DNA from: JASHPR01 sp963844655
GTDB taxonomy: Bacteria > Actinomycetota > Actinomycetes > Streptosporangiales > Streptosporangiaceae
Direction: 5' to 3'
Assembly: GCA_963844655.1 (NCBI GenBank)
Contig: CAWJPA010000002.1
Span: 496,001 to 560,000, forward strand
DNA length: 64,000 nt
The translations under genes were made by a program, and so were the position numbers. Positions 47,984 through 57,070 of this stretch are shown piece after piece (position 1 is the stretch's first letter; each line of letters starts with the position of its first letter). Below the pieces are notes generated by a model. The model was not told the origin of the DNA and searched no databases. It saw only the letters and a program-made list of their open reading frames with translations.

Positions 47984-49783
47984 ATGTCGCCTTCAGCGCG
48001 CCCGCCGGCCTTAACTGATGGCGAACGGCTGGCGGAGACCAGAGAGCGCTTCCTCACCGCCGAGTCCGTCGACCCACATCAGGTGCGCGACACGATCCTG
48101 GCCTCGTGGTGGCGCTCCAGGCGATGGAACGTGGCGGCCGACCACATCGCCATCGCCTACACCGGTGATCCTGATCTGGACACCCCGCTGACCCGCAGCG
48201 CCCTGCCCGTGCTCAGGCACCTGCGTGAGCACCTGGAGGGCCAGCCGATCAGCGTGATCCTGACCGACGCGGCGGGAGTGGTGCTCACCAGGCTGGGCGC
48301 CGACAATGAGCTCGACCGGCATCTCGACAGCGTCCAGCTCGCCCCGGGGTTCAGCTACGCCGAGGAGTCCGTCGGCACTAACGGCATCGGCACGGCGCTG
48401 GAGGGCGGCCGCCCCATGCACGTGTTCGGCCACGAGCACTACGCGGAGAACCTGGAGGACCTCGCCTGCGCCGGGGTGCCCATCCGGCACCCGATATCCG
48501 GCATCACGCTCGGCGCCGTGGACCTGACCTGCTGGCGTAAGTATGCCGACCCGCTGCTGATCACGCTGGCCAAGACCACGGCCGACCAGATCACCCAGGC
48601 CCTGCTCACCGACAGCAACGCACGCGAGTTCGAGCTGCTGCAGGAGTACCTGCGGGCGTGCCGGCACAGCGCCGGCATCGTGCTGGCGCTCAACCACGAC
48701 GTCGTGATGATGAACGAGCACGCCCGGCAGGTGCTCGACCCCGCTGACCAGGCCGTGCTGCTCGGGCAGGCCACCGAGAGCCTGGCCGGCCGTCAGTCCG
48801 GTGCGGTGATGGTCGAGCTGCCCACCGGGGCTAATGCCCGGATGTACTGCCGTCCGCTGCGCGGCGATGACCGGCTGGCCGGCGGTGTGGTGCACGTGAA
48901 GCTCGTCGAGGCCGGGGCCCGGCCCGCCGAGCCAGTGCAGCAGTCCCGGATGGTCCTGCCCGGCCTGGTCGGTTCCGGCTCGCTCTGGCTGCGCGGGTGC
49001 CACCAGGTGGAATCGGTTTACGACTCAGGCGACTGGCTGGCCCTGCAGGGCGAGCCCGGGGTCGGCAAGCTGGCGGTGCTCCGCGCGATGCACCAGCGCC
49101 GGAACCCGGCCGGGCGCTTCCATGTGCTCGACGCCGCCGATGCCGCCGACCAGGACTGGCCGGTGACCGTACGCCGGGAACTGCTCGACGGCACAGGGGC
49201 GCTGGTCATCCGGCACGTCGACCGGCTGACCGCCCGGCGGCTGCACACCCTGTCGGCTGCCCTGCAGGAAACCAAAGCCGCCGAGCGCGCGGATGAGCCG
49301 TGGGTTGCGGTCACCCTGGGCCACGGCCCGGTGAGCAAGGACGTGGGCCAGCTGCTGCGGTTCTTCCCCAGCTCCGTGGAGCTGCCCCCGCTCCGGCATC
49401 ACATCGACGACCTGCACGATCTCGTGCCGTTCCTGCTCGCGAAGCTCAATCACTACCCACGGCTGGTCTGCTCGCCCGAGGCGATGCAGATCCTGCTGCG
49501 GTCAAGCTGGCCGGGTAACATCGAGCAGCTCTGGCAGGTGCTCCGGCGGGTGGCCCAGCACCGCCGCACCGGGACGATCCAGCCGGCCGACCTCCCGCCC
49601 GAGTGCTGGACCGTCAGCCGCAGGCTGCTCAGCCCGCTGGAGTCGATGGAGCGCGACGCGATCGTGCAGAGCCTGCAGGATCACAAGGGCAACAAGGTGA
49701 AGGCCGCCGAGTCGCTCGGGATGTCCCGGGCGACGATCTACCGCAAGATCCACGAATACGGCATAGTGACCCCGTCCGCCTGA
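47984..49783 (+). CDS. mimR: Fis-type activator of the monooxygenase operon (MimR-like)
   Basis: Transcription activator of 599 residues. A GAF-type sensor region (about 60-230) contains ISVILTDAAGVVLTRLG and SVGTNGIGTALEGGRPMHVFGHEHY, the AcoR-like pattern. A second sensor-like segment follows. The AAA+ region is degenerate: Walker A reads GEPGVGKLAV, the Walker B strand is GALVIRHVD, and the GAFTGA loop needed to contact sigma-54 is missing. The C-terminal Fis helix-turn-helix is NKVKAAESLGMSRATIYRKIHEYG. It therefore likely acts with an ordinary sigma factor. The ATG at 47984 follows AGGAGGGG; the frame upstream to 47717 lies in the promoter region. Confidence 0.9.
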   Translation: MSPSARPPALTDGERLAETRERFLTAESVDPHQVRDTILASWWRSRRWNVAADHIAIAYTGDPDLDTPLTRSALPVLRHLREHLEGQPISVILTDAAGVVLTRLGADNELDRHLDSVQLAPGFSYAEESVGTNGIGTALEGGRPMHVFGHEHYAENLEDLACAGVPIRHPISGITLGAVDLTCWRKYADPLLITLAKTTADQITQALLTDSNAREFELLQEYLRACRHSAGIVLALNHDVVMMNEHARQVLDPADQAVLLGQATESLAGRQSGAVMVELPTGANARMYCRPLRGDDRLAGGVVHVKLVEAGARPAEPVQQSRMVLPGLVGSGSLWLRGCHQVESVYDSGDWLALQGEPGVGKLAVLRAMHQRRNPAGRFHVLDAADAADQDWPVTVRRELLDGTGALVIRHVDRLTARRLHTLSAALQETKAAERADEPWVAVTLGHGPVSKDVGQLLRFFPSSVELPPLRHHIDDLHDLVPFLLAKLNHYPRLVCSPEAMQILLRSSWPGNIEQLWQVLRRVAQHRRTGTIQPADLPPECWTVSRRLLSPLESMERDAIVQSLQDHKGNKVKAAESLGMSRATIYRKIHEYGIVTPSA

Positions 49784-49923
49784 TCTTCAGCGTGGTGTTA
49801 GCGCTGGTCCCCCCTGGGTCGGCTCAAACTGAGAATCACAGCATGCGGGCGGTGCGGTACGAAGATCTTGCAGGGCCGCACCTGTCGTGGGGCTCCTGAG
49901 CGCTGCCGACGAGAGGAGCCGCA

Positions 49924-50604
49924 ATGACCGCCCTCGATGCCACCGCTGACAACTCCCCCCCGCCCCCGGTCGAAGAAGCCGCAGCACCACCAGCGGCCGT
50001 GACCGGGCTTATGGCCGGCGATCCGGCCATGCTGGGCCTGCCGACCTTCATTGCGGGATCTGTGGCGCTGGGTCTGGGGCTGGCCGGCGTCGTGCCGGCC
50101 GGCGTCCTCGGCGCCCCGGTGGCGATCATCCTGGCCGCCACGGCCCTGGGCCTGCTGCTGGCCGCGGTGTGGAGCGTGGCCATCGGCCAGAGCGCCGTGG
50201 CGGCCGTCTTCGGCATCTTCGGCACCTTCTGGTTGAGTTATGGGGTGCTGGTGCTCGGCCTGGACCACAACTGGTTCGCCATCACCGCCATCGCGGTGCT
50301 CGCCACGGTGAAGCTGTTCCTGCTCACCTGGCTGATCGTCATCGTGATGCTCACCCTGGCGACGCTGCGGCTGCCGCTGGCCTTCACGGTCGTGTTCGTG
50401 CTCGTCGACCTGGCCCTGCTGCTGCTGTATCTCGCCTTTAACGGGGCCTCAGCGGCCGGCGTGCCGTCCCTCGGCCTGCTGAAGACCGCCGGCTACGTCG
50501 TGCTGGTGTTCGCCGCGGTCGGGGTGTACCTGTTCGTCGGCGCGGCCTCGGTGGCCACCGGAGGCAAGCCGGTCCCGCTGGGCCGGCCGGTGCTGCACGG
50601 CTGA
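49924..50604 (+). CDS. GPR1/FUN34/YaaH (SatP-like) acetate/succinate permease
   Basis: Six-helix channel-like carrier of 226 residues. The family signature at the start of helix 1 appears as DPAMLGLPTFIAGSVALGLGL (normally NPAPLGL), with a later FGIFGTFWLSYGVLVLGL motif. An N-terminal Pro/Ala-rich tail of about 28 residues is disordered. Homologues move acetate, succinate or propionate with protons. The ATG follows GAGAGGAG. It is the gene after mimR in the same direction, 140 bases on, so it could handle organic acids from alkane breakdown. That functional link is inference. Confidence 0.88.
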   Translation: MTALDATADNSPPPPVEEAAAPPAAVTGLMAGDPAMLGLPTFIAGSVALGLGLAGVVPAGVLGAPVAIILAATALGLLLAAVWSVAIGQSAVAAVFGIFGTFWLSYGVLVLGLDHNWFAITAIAVLATVKLFLLTWLIVIVMLTLATLRLPLAFTVVFVLVDLALLLLYLAFNGASAAGVPSLGLLKTAGYVVLVFAAVGVYLFVGAASVATGGKPVPLGRPVLHG

Positions 50605-50764
50605 CCGCTCACGCACGCCCAGCACCAAGCCGGCCGGCGCTGGCCGCAGCAATGCGGTCAGCGCTGCTCGGTGTCCGTCAACCTGGGCGCTTCCTGGCCG
50701 TTAAGATAGCGACGCTGATCAGGGGTGGGTCGTTGCTGGCGTGGGTCCGGGGGCGAGAGATCGG

Positions 50765-53700
50765 ATGGAGCAGCCGCGGCAGGCCGTGCACCGCACGATT
50801 CTCGTCGTGGACGTCGAGGGCTTCGGGGACCAGCGGCGCACCAACCAGCACCGGCTCGTAGTCCGTGACGGCATGTACCGTGCCCTGCAGCAGGCGTTCG
50901 CGAGCGCGGGTGTCCCCTGGGACGCGTGTTATCAGGAGAGCTGCGGCGACGGCGTGTTCGTCCTGATCCCGGCGGAGGTGCCCAAGGGCGTGTTCGTGGC
51001 GTCCGTGCCCCGTGAGCTGGCCAGCGCGCTCCGGGAGCACAACGCGGCGCACTCCGCCGGGGAGCGGATCCGGCTCCGGATGGCGCTCCATGCGGGCGAG
51101 GTCTACTACGACGAGCACGGGGTCACCGCCGCGTCGATCAACCTGGCGTTCCGGCTGCTGGACGCGGGCCCGCTCAAGGCCGCGCTGGCGGGCTCCCCCG
51201 GGACGCTGGCGCTCATCGCCTCGTCCTGGTTCTTCGACGAGGTGATCCGGCACAGCCCGGCCGGTGACGCCGCCACCTACCGGCCCGTCTCGGTCACGGT
51301 CAAGGAGACCACCGCCGTCGCCTGGATAGGCCTGCCCGATGACCCCTACCCACCGGATACCGCGGTCCTCGAGACCGGGCCGGCCAGGCTGGCCGCCGCG
51401 CCTGCCCCGGATGCGCCCGGCTCCGCGGGCCCGTCCGGCCAGCCCCGCCCGGTCGGGCCGCCCGGCGACCCCGCCCCGCTGGTGCCGCACCAGCTGCCGG
51501 CCCGCATCCCGCACTTCGTGGGCCGCCGCAGCGAGCTGGCTGCGCTCACCCGCCTGCTTGATGAGGCCGTCCAGGACGACGGCACCGTCACGGTCCTGGC
51601 CGTCGACGGGCCCGGCGGTGTCGGCAAGACGGCGCTGGCGGTGCGCTGGGCCAGCGAGATCGCGGACCGGTTTCCCGGCGGCCAGCTGTACGTGAACCTG
51701 CGCGGCTTCGACCCGTCGGGCGCGCCCATGCTGCCGGCCGACGTGATCCGGGGCTTCCTCGACGCCCTGGGCGTGCCCGCCGATCACATTCCGGCCGGCG
51801 TGGAGGCGCAGGCGCAGCTGTACCGGAGCCTGCTGGCCGGGACGCGGATGCTGGTGCTGCTGGACAACGCCAGGGACGCCGATCAGGTACGCCCGCTGCT
51901 GCCCGCCGCGGGGGGCGCGGCGGTCCTGGCCACCAGCCGGCGCCGCCTGGTCGATCTCGAGGAGGCTGTGCCGCTCACGCTGGGCACGCTGCCACCCCGC
52001 GAGGCCGAGCAGCTGTTCATCCGGCTGGATCCCGCGTCGGCGCAGGAGCCGGAGGCCGTGCGCGAGGTGGTGCGGCGCTGCGGGTGCCTGCCGCTGGCCG
52101 TCAGGCTCCTGGCCGGCCGACTGCGCCATCATCCGTCCTGGACGGTCACCGACCTGATCGGGGCGCTGGAGGAGACCCAGAACGAGCTGGAAGAGTTCCA
52201 CGCTGGGAGCCTGACCATGGCCGCGGCGTTCGAGCTCTCCTACACGGATATCCCGCCCGACCAGCAGCGGCTGTTCCGGGGGCTGGGGCTGCATCCCGGC
52301 CTGGACATCGACGCCCGGGCCGCCGCTGCCCTGGACGGCTTCGACCTGGCGGGGGCCCGGCGGCTGCTCGACGCGCTGTACGACAGCCACCTGATCGAGG
52401 AGACGGCCCGGGGCCGCTACGGCCTGCACGACCTGCTCCGCGCCTACGCCAGGACGCTCGCCGCGGCCGACGAGGCGGCCGACCGCGAGACACGCACCGG
52501 CCGCCTGCTCGGCTACTACCTGGCCGCGGCGCAGGCGGCCGACCGGCACCTGGCCCTGCACGCCGACGCCACGGCACCCGACGCGGATCCCTCCGGCATC
52601 GTCCCGAAGCTGGCCACCTGGGACCAGGCGCTGGCCTGGATGCAGGCCGAGCGCCTGAACCTGCAAGCCTGCGTGGAGTTCGCCGCGGCCACCGGCCGGC
52701 CCGCCGAAGCGGCCGGGATCGCCGCCGCGATGGGCACCTTCCTCTACGACGCCGGCTACTGGGACCAGGCGCTGACCATCCACCGGGTGGCCGCAACCGC
52801 GACCGCGACGGCCGGGGATCCGGCCGGCCAGGCGCGGGCGCTGATCAACCTCGGCGCCGCGCAGCGGCTGACCGATGACTACCCGGCCGCGGTCAGCACC
52901 CTCACCCGGGCCCTCAGCCTGGCCCGGGAGGCCGGTGACCAGCGCAGCCAGGCCCAGGCGCTGATCAACCTCGGCGCGGCGCAGTACATGACCGATGACG
53001 GCCCGGCCGCGACCCACGCCTACCGCGAGGCGCTTGACCAGTTCCGCGGGCTCGGCGACCGGCCCGGCCAGGCCATCGCGCTCTGCTATCTCGGCGGTGT
53101 GCAGTACGAGAGCGGTGACTACCCGGCCGCAGCCGACACCCTCGCTCAGGCGCTCACCCTCTACGGCGGCCTCGGCGACCGGCTCGGCCAGATGAACACG
53201 CTGCTGTGGACCGGCACCCTGCAGCGAGTGACCGGCGACTACCTGGCCGCGACCGGCAGCCTCAGCCGGGCGCTGGAGCTGTCCCGGAGCCTCGGCAACC
53301 GGCTCGGCGAGGCCAACGCCCTGCACTACCTGGGCGCCGTACGCGGCGCGACCGGCGAGTATGCGGCGGCGGCCAGTGACCTGCTCCTGGCGCTTGACCT
53401 GTTCCGCGGCCTGGGTGACCGGCAGGGCGAGGCCAACGCGCTGTGCTATCTCGGGGACGTCCAGCTGCAGGCCGGCGAGCACGCCGCCGCGGCCGGAAGC
53501 CTGACCCGGGCGCTGGATGAGGCCCGCCAGGTCGGCGACCGGCTGGCCCAGGCCGAGGCGCTCACCGGCCTGGGCCGGCTGTACCTCGCGTCGGCCGACC
53601 CGGACCGGGCCAGCGCCAGCTTCACCGAGGCGCTCGGTGTGGCCACCGCGCTGCAGAGCCCGCTGCACCAGGCGCGGGCGCTCGACGGCATCGGGCGCTG

Positions 53701-53896
53701 CCTGGCCCGCAGCGGCGACGTGGCGGCCGCCGCCGGCCACCTCCGCGAGGCGCTCGAGATCTGCCGGCGGCTTCGCGTTCCTGAAGCGGCTGAGGTGACG
53801 GCCGCGCTGGCCAGCCTGCACGGCCGCGAGTTACCGGCGGCCCGGCAGCACTTCCGCGGTCCGGACGGCAACGTCTACCAGCTCGTGGCCAGCTGA
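50765..53896 (+). CDS. STAND protein: nucleotide cyclase-like domain, NB-ARC ATPase, TPR array
   Basis: Large signalling protein of 1,043 residues. Residues 5-190 resemble the class III cyclase fold (TILVVDVEGFGDQ, CGDGVFVLIP, MALHAGEVYYDEHG, SINLAFRLLDA), but whether metal and substrate residues suffice for catalysis is unclear. An Ala/Pro linker leads to the NB-ARC domain with FVGRRSEL, Walker A GPGGVGKTA at 282-290 and Walker B RMLVLLDNARD. After a winged-helix region come at least nine TPR-like units of about 40 residues (GDRxGQAxALxxLGxxQ...). No C-terminal effector follows. The ATG at 50765 is preferred over 50741. It may be an AfsR-like regulator without the SARP domain, or a defence-type STAND sensor. 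Confidence 0.85.
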   Translation: MEQPRQAVHRTILVVDVEGFGDQRRTNQHRLVVRDGMYRALQQAFASAGVPWDACYQESCGDGVFVLIPAEVPKGVFVASVPRELASALREHNAAHSAGERIRLRMALHAGEVYYDEHGVTAASINLAFRLLDAGPLKAALAGSPGTLALIASSWFFDEVIRHSPAGDAATYRPVSVTVKETTAVAWIGLPDDPYPPDTAVLETGPARLAAAPAPDAPGSAGPSGQPRPVGPPGDPAPLVPHQLPARIPHFVGRRSELAALTRLLDEAVQDDGTVTVLAVDGPGGVGKTALAVRWASEIADRFPGGQLYVNLRGFDPSGAPMLPADVIRGFLDALGVPADHIPAGVEAQAQLYRSLLAGTRMLVLLDNARDADQVRPLLPAAGGAAVLATSRRRLVDLEEAVPLTLGTLPPREAEQLFIRLDPASAQEPEAVREVVRRCGCLPLAVRLLAGRLRHHPSWTVTDLIGALEETQNELEEFHAGSLTMAAAFELSYTDIPPDQQRLFRGLGLHPGLDIDARAAAALDGFDLAGARRLLDALYDSHLIEETARGRYGLHDLLRAYARTLAAADEAADRETRTGRLLGYYLAAAQAADRHLALHADATAPDADPSGIVPKLATWDQALAWMQAERLNLQACVEFAAATGRPAEAAGIAAAMGTFLYDAGYWDQALTIHRVAATATATAGDPAGQARALINLGAAQRLTDDYPAAVSTLTRALSLAREAGDQRSQAQALINLGAAQYMTDDGPAATHAYREALDQFRGLGDRPGQAIALCYLGGVQYESGDYPAAADTLAQALTLYGGLGDRLGQMNTLLWTGTLQRVTGDYLAATGSLSRALELSRSLGNRLGEANALHYLGAVRGATGEYAAAASDLLLALDLFRGLGDRQGEANALCYLGDVQLQAGEHAAAAGSLTRALDEARQVGDRLAQAEALTGLGRLYLASADPDRASASFTEALGVATALQSPLHQARALDGIGRCLARSGDVAAAAGHLREALEICRRLRVPEAAEVTAALASLHGRELPAARQHFRGPDGNVYQLVAS

Positions 53897-53932
53897 CCGG
53901 CCCCGGGCCCGCCCGGGCCGTATAGTCGCGCC

Positions 53933-54388
53933 GTGGCCCGGTCTCGCTTTGTGGTGCAGCTGCACGACGCCACCAGGCTCCATTTCGACCTGCGGATTCA
54001 GGTCGGCGACGTATTCCGCTCATGGGCCGTGCCCAAGGGCCCGTCGCTTGATCCCGCGGTCCGGCGCCTGGCGGTGCCGGTCGAGGACCATACCCTCGCC
54101 GCCGGAGACTTTGAGGGCGTGCACGAAGGGCAGGCCCGCGGCAGCGGCGCGGTGATCATCTGGGATGAGGGCCCGGCCGAGATCGTCCGCGACGAGCCCG
54201 GGCACATGTCGGTCGTCCTGCACGGCAGCAAGCTCTCCGGCGGCTTTGCCCTCACCCATACCGGCGACCACCGCTGGATCCTGATCAAGATCCGCGATGC
54301 GCACGCGCGGCCGGGTTCGGACATCGTGGCCGAACAGCCGGCGAGCGTACGCAGCGGCAAAACCTGGCAGGACCTGGCGACGGGCTAA
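53933..54388 (+). CDS. LigD-type 3'-phosphoesterase domain protein
   Basis: Stand-alone DNA ligase D phosphoesterase (PE) domain of 151 residues. FVVQLHDATRLHFDLRI carries the first His and the metal-ligand His/Asp, and SWAVPKGPS and GDHRWILIKI complete the active-site pattern. PE domains trim 3'-phosphate or ribonucleotide ends during non-homologous end joining. No Ku, polymerase or ligase domain is nearby, so it is a separate end-processing enzyme. The GTG at 53933 lies 36 bases after the STAND gene. Confident on family, not on pathway. Confidence 0.88.
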   Translation: MARSRFVVQLHDATRLHFDLRIQVGDVFRSWAVPKGPSLDPAVRRLAVPVEDHTLAAGDFEGVHEGQARGSGAVIIWDEGPAEIVRDEPGHMSVVLHGSKLSGGFALTHTGDHRWILIKIRDAHARPGSDIVAEQPASVRSGKTWQDLATG

Positions 54389-54467
54389 AGTCCGCGGCAC
54401 CGCCCCGGCAGCATGGCCCCTACGGTCGGGAGGATGCAGCGATGCAGGCGCGGCGACGGCACGCGGG

Positions 54468-56057
54468 TTATCGCGTTATGGGAGGGATGCTCCCCGCGGC
54501 CGCTTGCCTGATCACGTGCTGGCGGAACAGCTCGGCGGCTGGCAGCAGGCGTCGCTCGGCCGACCAGATCAGGCAGATCTCCCGTACCGCCCCGGGTCCG
54601 GGATCTGGCGGTAAACGCGCCGGCCTGCAATCCCTGGGCTTGACGTACCCGAAGAAACCGCGGCGCTTGATGAGATCGGCGACCTCGGAAGGGCACATGC
54701 TCTCCCAGGATTCGTCGTCAGCGGCGATCCTCCGCAGTACGTCCCGGCTGAAGATCGGCAGGTACTCGGGCTTGAAGTTGTCGAGGTTAACGAAGCTCCC
54801 CCGGCCCGCGAGGTAGTCGTACAGCGGCTGCAGCTCCGGCTGGACCCTGATGTCGTCCACGGTCTTGAGCTCGTCATCGGGCGAGGGCTGCAGCGGGTAC
54901 ACGTACAGCTTCAGCTCGTTCTTGAACAGCCGCCCGAAGCTCTCCAGGATCCCGCCCGGCAGCTGGGCGTGGTTCCTCTCGTCGAACAGGTCGATCAGGC
55001 TCGGCACCCCCATGACGATGCCGATCCGCTCCTTGGTCCGCTCGGCGATGTAGGCGGCCAGCCGGTAGTAGTCGAAGTAGTCGCTGATCATCACCGTCAT
55101 GCCGCACGCCGCGAGCAGCTCGGCGCGGGCCAGGAAGTCGCGCCGGTCCACGTCGGCGGCCCCGCCCGCGAGCAGGTTGCGCATGGTGATCTCGGTGAGC
55201 ATCAGCACCGGCTTGCCCGCGACCTCCGGATCCTCTCCGAACCTGGCCCGCGCGGTCTCCAGCATGTCGAGGTTCACGTGCGTCGGCGGCCGGAAGCTGC
55301 CCCGCTCCACCAGGACCGCCTGCTTCCGCAGGACCTCGCTCGGCTGCAGCACCTCGCGGTCGGGGCCGAACATCGCCACGCCGCTGAGCCCGAGCTGCAC
55401 GAGCTTGAGCGCCATCAGCCGGTTGTCCACGCCGCGGAACTCGATGCCGCGGAACTCGATCATGTCGATCTCGATGCGGCCGGTGGTCAGCCGGTCGAGC
55501 AGGCTCTCGATGAGCTTGTCCGGCTCATGGTGGTGGAAGAACGCCCCGTACAGCAGGTTCACCCCGACGATCCCGAGCGCCTCCTGCTGCGCGAACGCCT
55601 CGATGTCCAGCATGCGCACGTGCATGACGATCTGGCTCGGTTCGTCGTGCGGCTGGGACTGGAACTTCACGCCCATCCAGCCGTGGCATTCGTTGCTGCC
55701 CCCGTAGCTGCGCGCCACCACGGTGTCGGCGAACGCGAAGAAGCAGTTCTCGTCGCCGCGCTCCTGGTCCAGCCGCTCGACGTTGAGCTGGAACTCCTTG
55801 TCGAGCATGCCCTGGAGCCGCCCGGAGGACACGTACCTGTCGGCCTTGCCGTACACCGCGTCGCTGACCGCCATGTCATAGGCGGAGATCGACTTGGCCA
55901 CGGTGCCGGCCGCGCCGCCGACGCGGAAGAACCAGCGGACGACCTCCTGGCCAGCCCCGATCTCGGCGACCGTTCCGTACCAGCGCGGATCGAGATTGAT
56001 CCGCAGGGCCTTTTGATGCGTATCGGATTCATGGGTGCCGACCATCAGCTCGGTCAT
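54468..56057 (-). CDS. Conserved protein of unknown function with a captured LysR-like C-terminus
   Basis: The first ~480 residues belong to a widespread unknown family, often labelled TonB-dependent receptor or nicotinate-nucleotide adenylyltransferase in databases without support. It has no signal peptide, barrel or TonB box. Conserved blocks include EIGAGQEVVRWFFRVGGAAGT, ECHGWMGVKFQ, GIVGVNLLYGAFF, VERGSFRP and GGILESFGRLFKNELKLYVYP. Members normally end soon after FGYxxP. Here about 48 extra residues follow; VREICLIW, RRLLPAAELFRQHV look like the last helix and strand of a LysR-type effector domain. The ATG at 56057 is preferred over 56120. The function is unknown. Confidence 0.75.
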   Translation of the reverse strand: MTELMVGTHESDTHQKALRINLDPRWYGTVAEIGAGQEVVRWFFRVGGAAGTVAKSISAYDMAVSDAVYGKADRYVSSGRLQGMLDKEFQLNVERLDQERGDENCFFAFADTVVARSYGGSNECHGWMGVKFQSQPHDEPSQIVMHVRMLDIEAFAQQEALGIVGVNLLYGAFFHHHEPDKLIESLLDRLTTGRIEIDMIEFRGIEFRGVDNRLMALKLVQLGLSGVAMFGPDREVLQPSEVLRKQAVLVERGSFRPPTHVNLDMLETARARFGEDPEVAGKPVLMLTEITMRNLLAGGAADVDRRDFLARAELLAACGMTVMISDYFDYYRLAAYIAERTKERIGIVMGVPSLIDLFDERNHAQLPGGILESFGRLFKNELKLYVYPLQPSPDDELKTVDDIRVQPELQPLYDYLAGRGSFVNLDNFKPEYLPIFSRDVLRRIAADDESWESMCPSEVADLIKRRGFFGYVKPRDCRPARLPPDPGPGAVREICLIWSAERRLLPAAELFRQHVIRQAAAGSIPPITR

Positions 56058-56184
56058 CCATCCCCCTGCCTGGTCACCCGGCCCGCTGCCGCCTGCCAGG
56101 GTGCCGGCCCGAATCGCCATTCCAACGCAGGGATTGTACTAATTTCGCCTGGTCAGCCGCCAGACACCTGAGGTGCATATTGCG

Positions 56185-56997
56185 TTACGAAACTAATTGC
56201 CGCTCGCTGTTGTCCGGCCTGCCGCCGCCGGGCGGGCCCGGCCGTTCGTGGTAGCCGGCCACGAGATCCTCCAGGCGCGTCCTGGTCCGGATCACCGGCT
56301 GGCGGATCCGGCGCTCCCGGCGGGTGGCCCGGGCGAGCTTCCGCGGCTTCCGCTGGTACCGCCAGCGGGCCCAGGGCGAGTGCGGCCGGGCCAGCCGCAG
56401 CGCGCCGACGAAGAACAGGAATGGCAGGAACAGCCCGAACAGCCCGGTCCAGATCTTGCCCTTCAGCAGCGTGACCGCGGCGAAGCCGAACAGCAGCACC
56501 AGCGAGACCGCCAGGCTGGCCAGGTTCTGGCCGCCCCCCGGCAGGCGCAGGAAGTCGGCCACGTCCTGGACCCCGGCCGGGGCGACGCCGAGCAGCAGCA
56601 GCGCGGTGATCCCGGCGGCGATCAGCACGGCGTCGATCGACACCCGGCCCGCGCTGGTCCAGTACACGTCGCGCAGGTGCAGGATCAGCGCGAACTCGTC
56701 GAGGACCAGCGCCGTGCCCACCCCGAACAGCGCGGCGGCCCCGGCCCGCCAGATCAGCGATGGCCCCGGCGCGGCGATACCCGCCACCCCGGCCACCACC
56801 ATGAAGATGGTCCCGAACACCATGTGGTGGAGGTGCGTACCGCCACTCGTTACGTTTCCCGGCCACCACCGCACCTGGGCCCGGATCAGCCGCACGGAAA
56901 CCCGGATGAACGCGAAGCTGACCAGGAAGGCGACGAAGAAGCAGAACAGCGGGAGCCGCCCGGTATGCACGATATGCCCCATGAACCAGCCGGACAT
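56185..56997 (-). CDS. Unknown multi-pass membrane protein
   Basis: Protein of 270 residues with about six hydrophobic helices between residues 12 and 205, followed by a basic cytoplasmic tail (KPRKLARATRRERRIRQP). The N-terminal helix contains LPLFCFFVAFLVSFAFIRVSVRLIR, and HLHHMVFG follows a short loop. I know similar proteins only as actinobacterial conserved membrane proteins without assigned function. His residues in THLHHM and the Asp/Glu in LVLDEFALIL could bind metal. It precedes no clear partner; the SGNH hydrolase gene lies 73 bases upstream on the same strand. Confidence 0.8.
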   Translation of the reverse strand: MSGWFMGHIVHTGRLPLFCFFVAFLVSFAFIRVSVRLIRAQVRWWPGNVTSGGTHLHHMVFGTIFMVVAGVAGIAAPGPSLIWRAGAAALFGVGTALVLDEFALILHLRDVYWTSAGRVSIDAVLIAAGITALLLLGVAPAGVQDVADFLRLPGGGQNLASLAVSLVLLFGFAAVTLLKGKIWTGLFGLFLPFLFFVGALRLARPHSPWARWRYQRKPRKLARATRRERRIRQPVIRTRTRLEDLVAGYHERPGPPGGGRPDNSERQLVS

Positions 56998-57070
56998 GCG
57001 GCCCTACCCGCCCCGCCTCATCCCTGTGACCTGCTCCGCGCCCGGCCTGGTCAAACTCCCGGGGGCGGCG

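Noticed and set aside
47984..49783. Sigma-54-dependent activation by the mim regulator
   Set aside because: The GAFTGA loop is missing and Walker motifs are degenerate; no -24/-12 promoter is seen.
54468..56057. TonB-dependent receptor label for the unknown family
   Set aside because: No signal peptide, no TonB box and no beta-barrel; a Gram-positive actinomycete would not need one.
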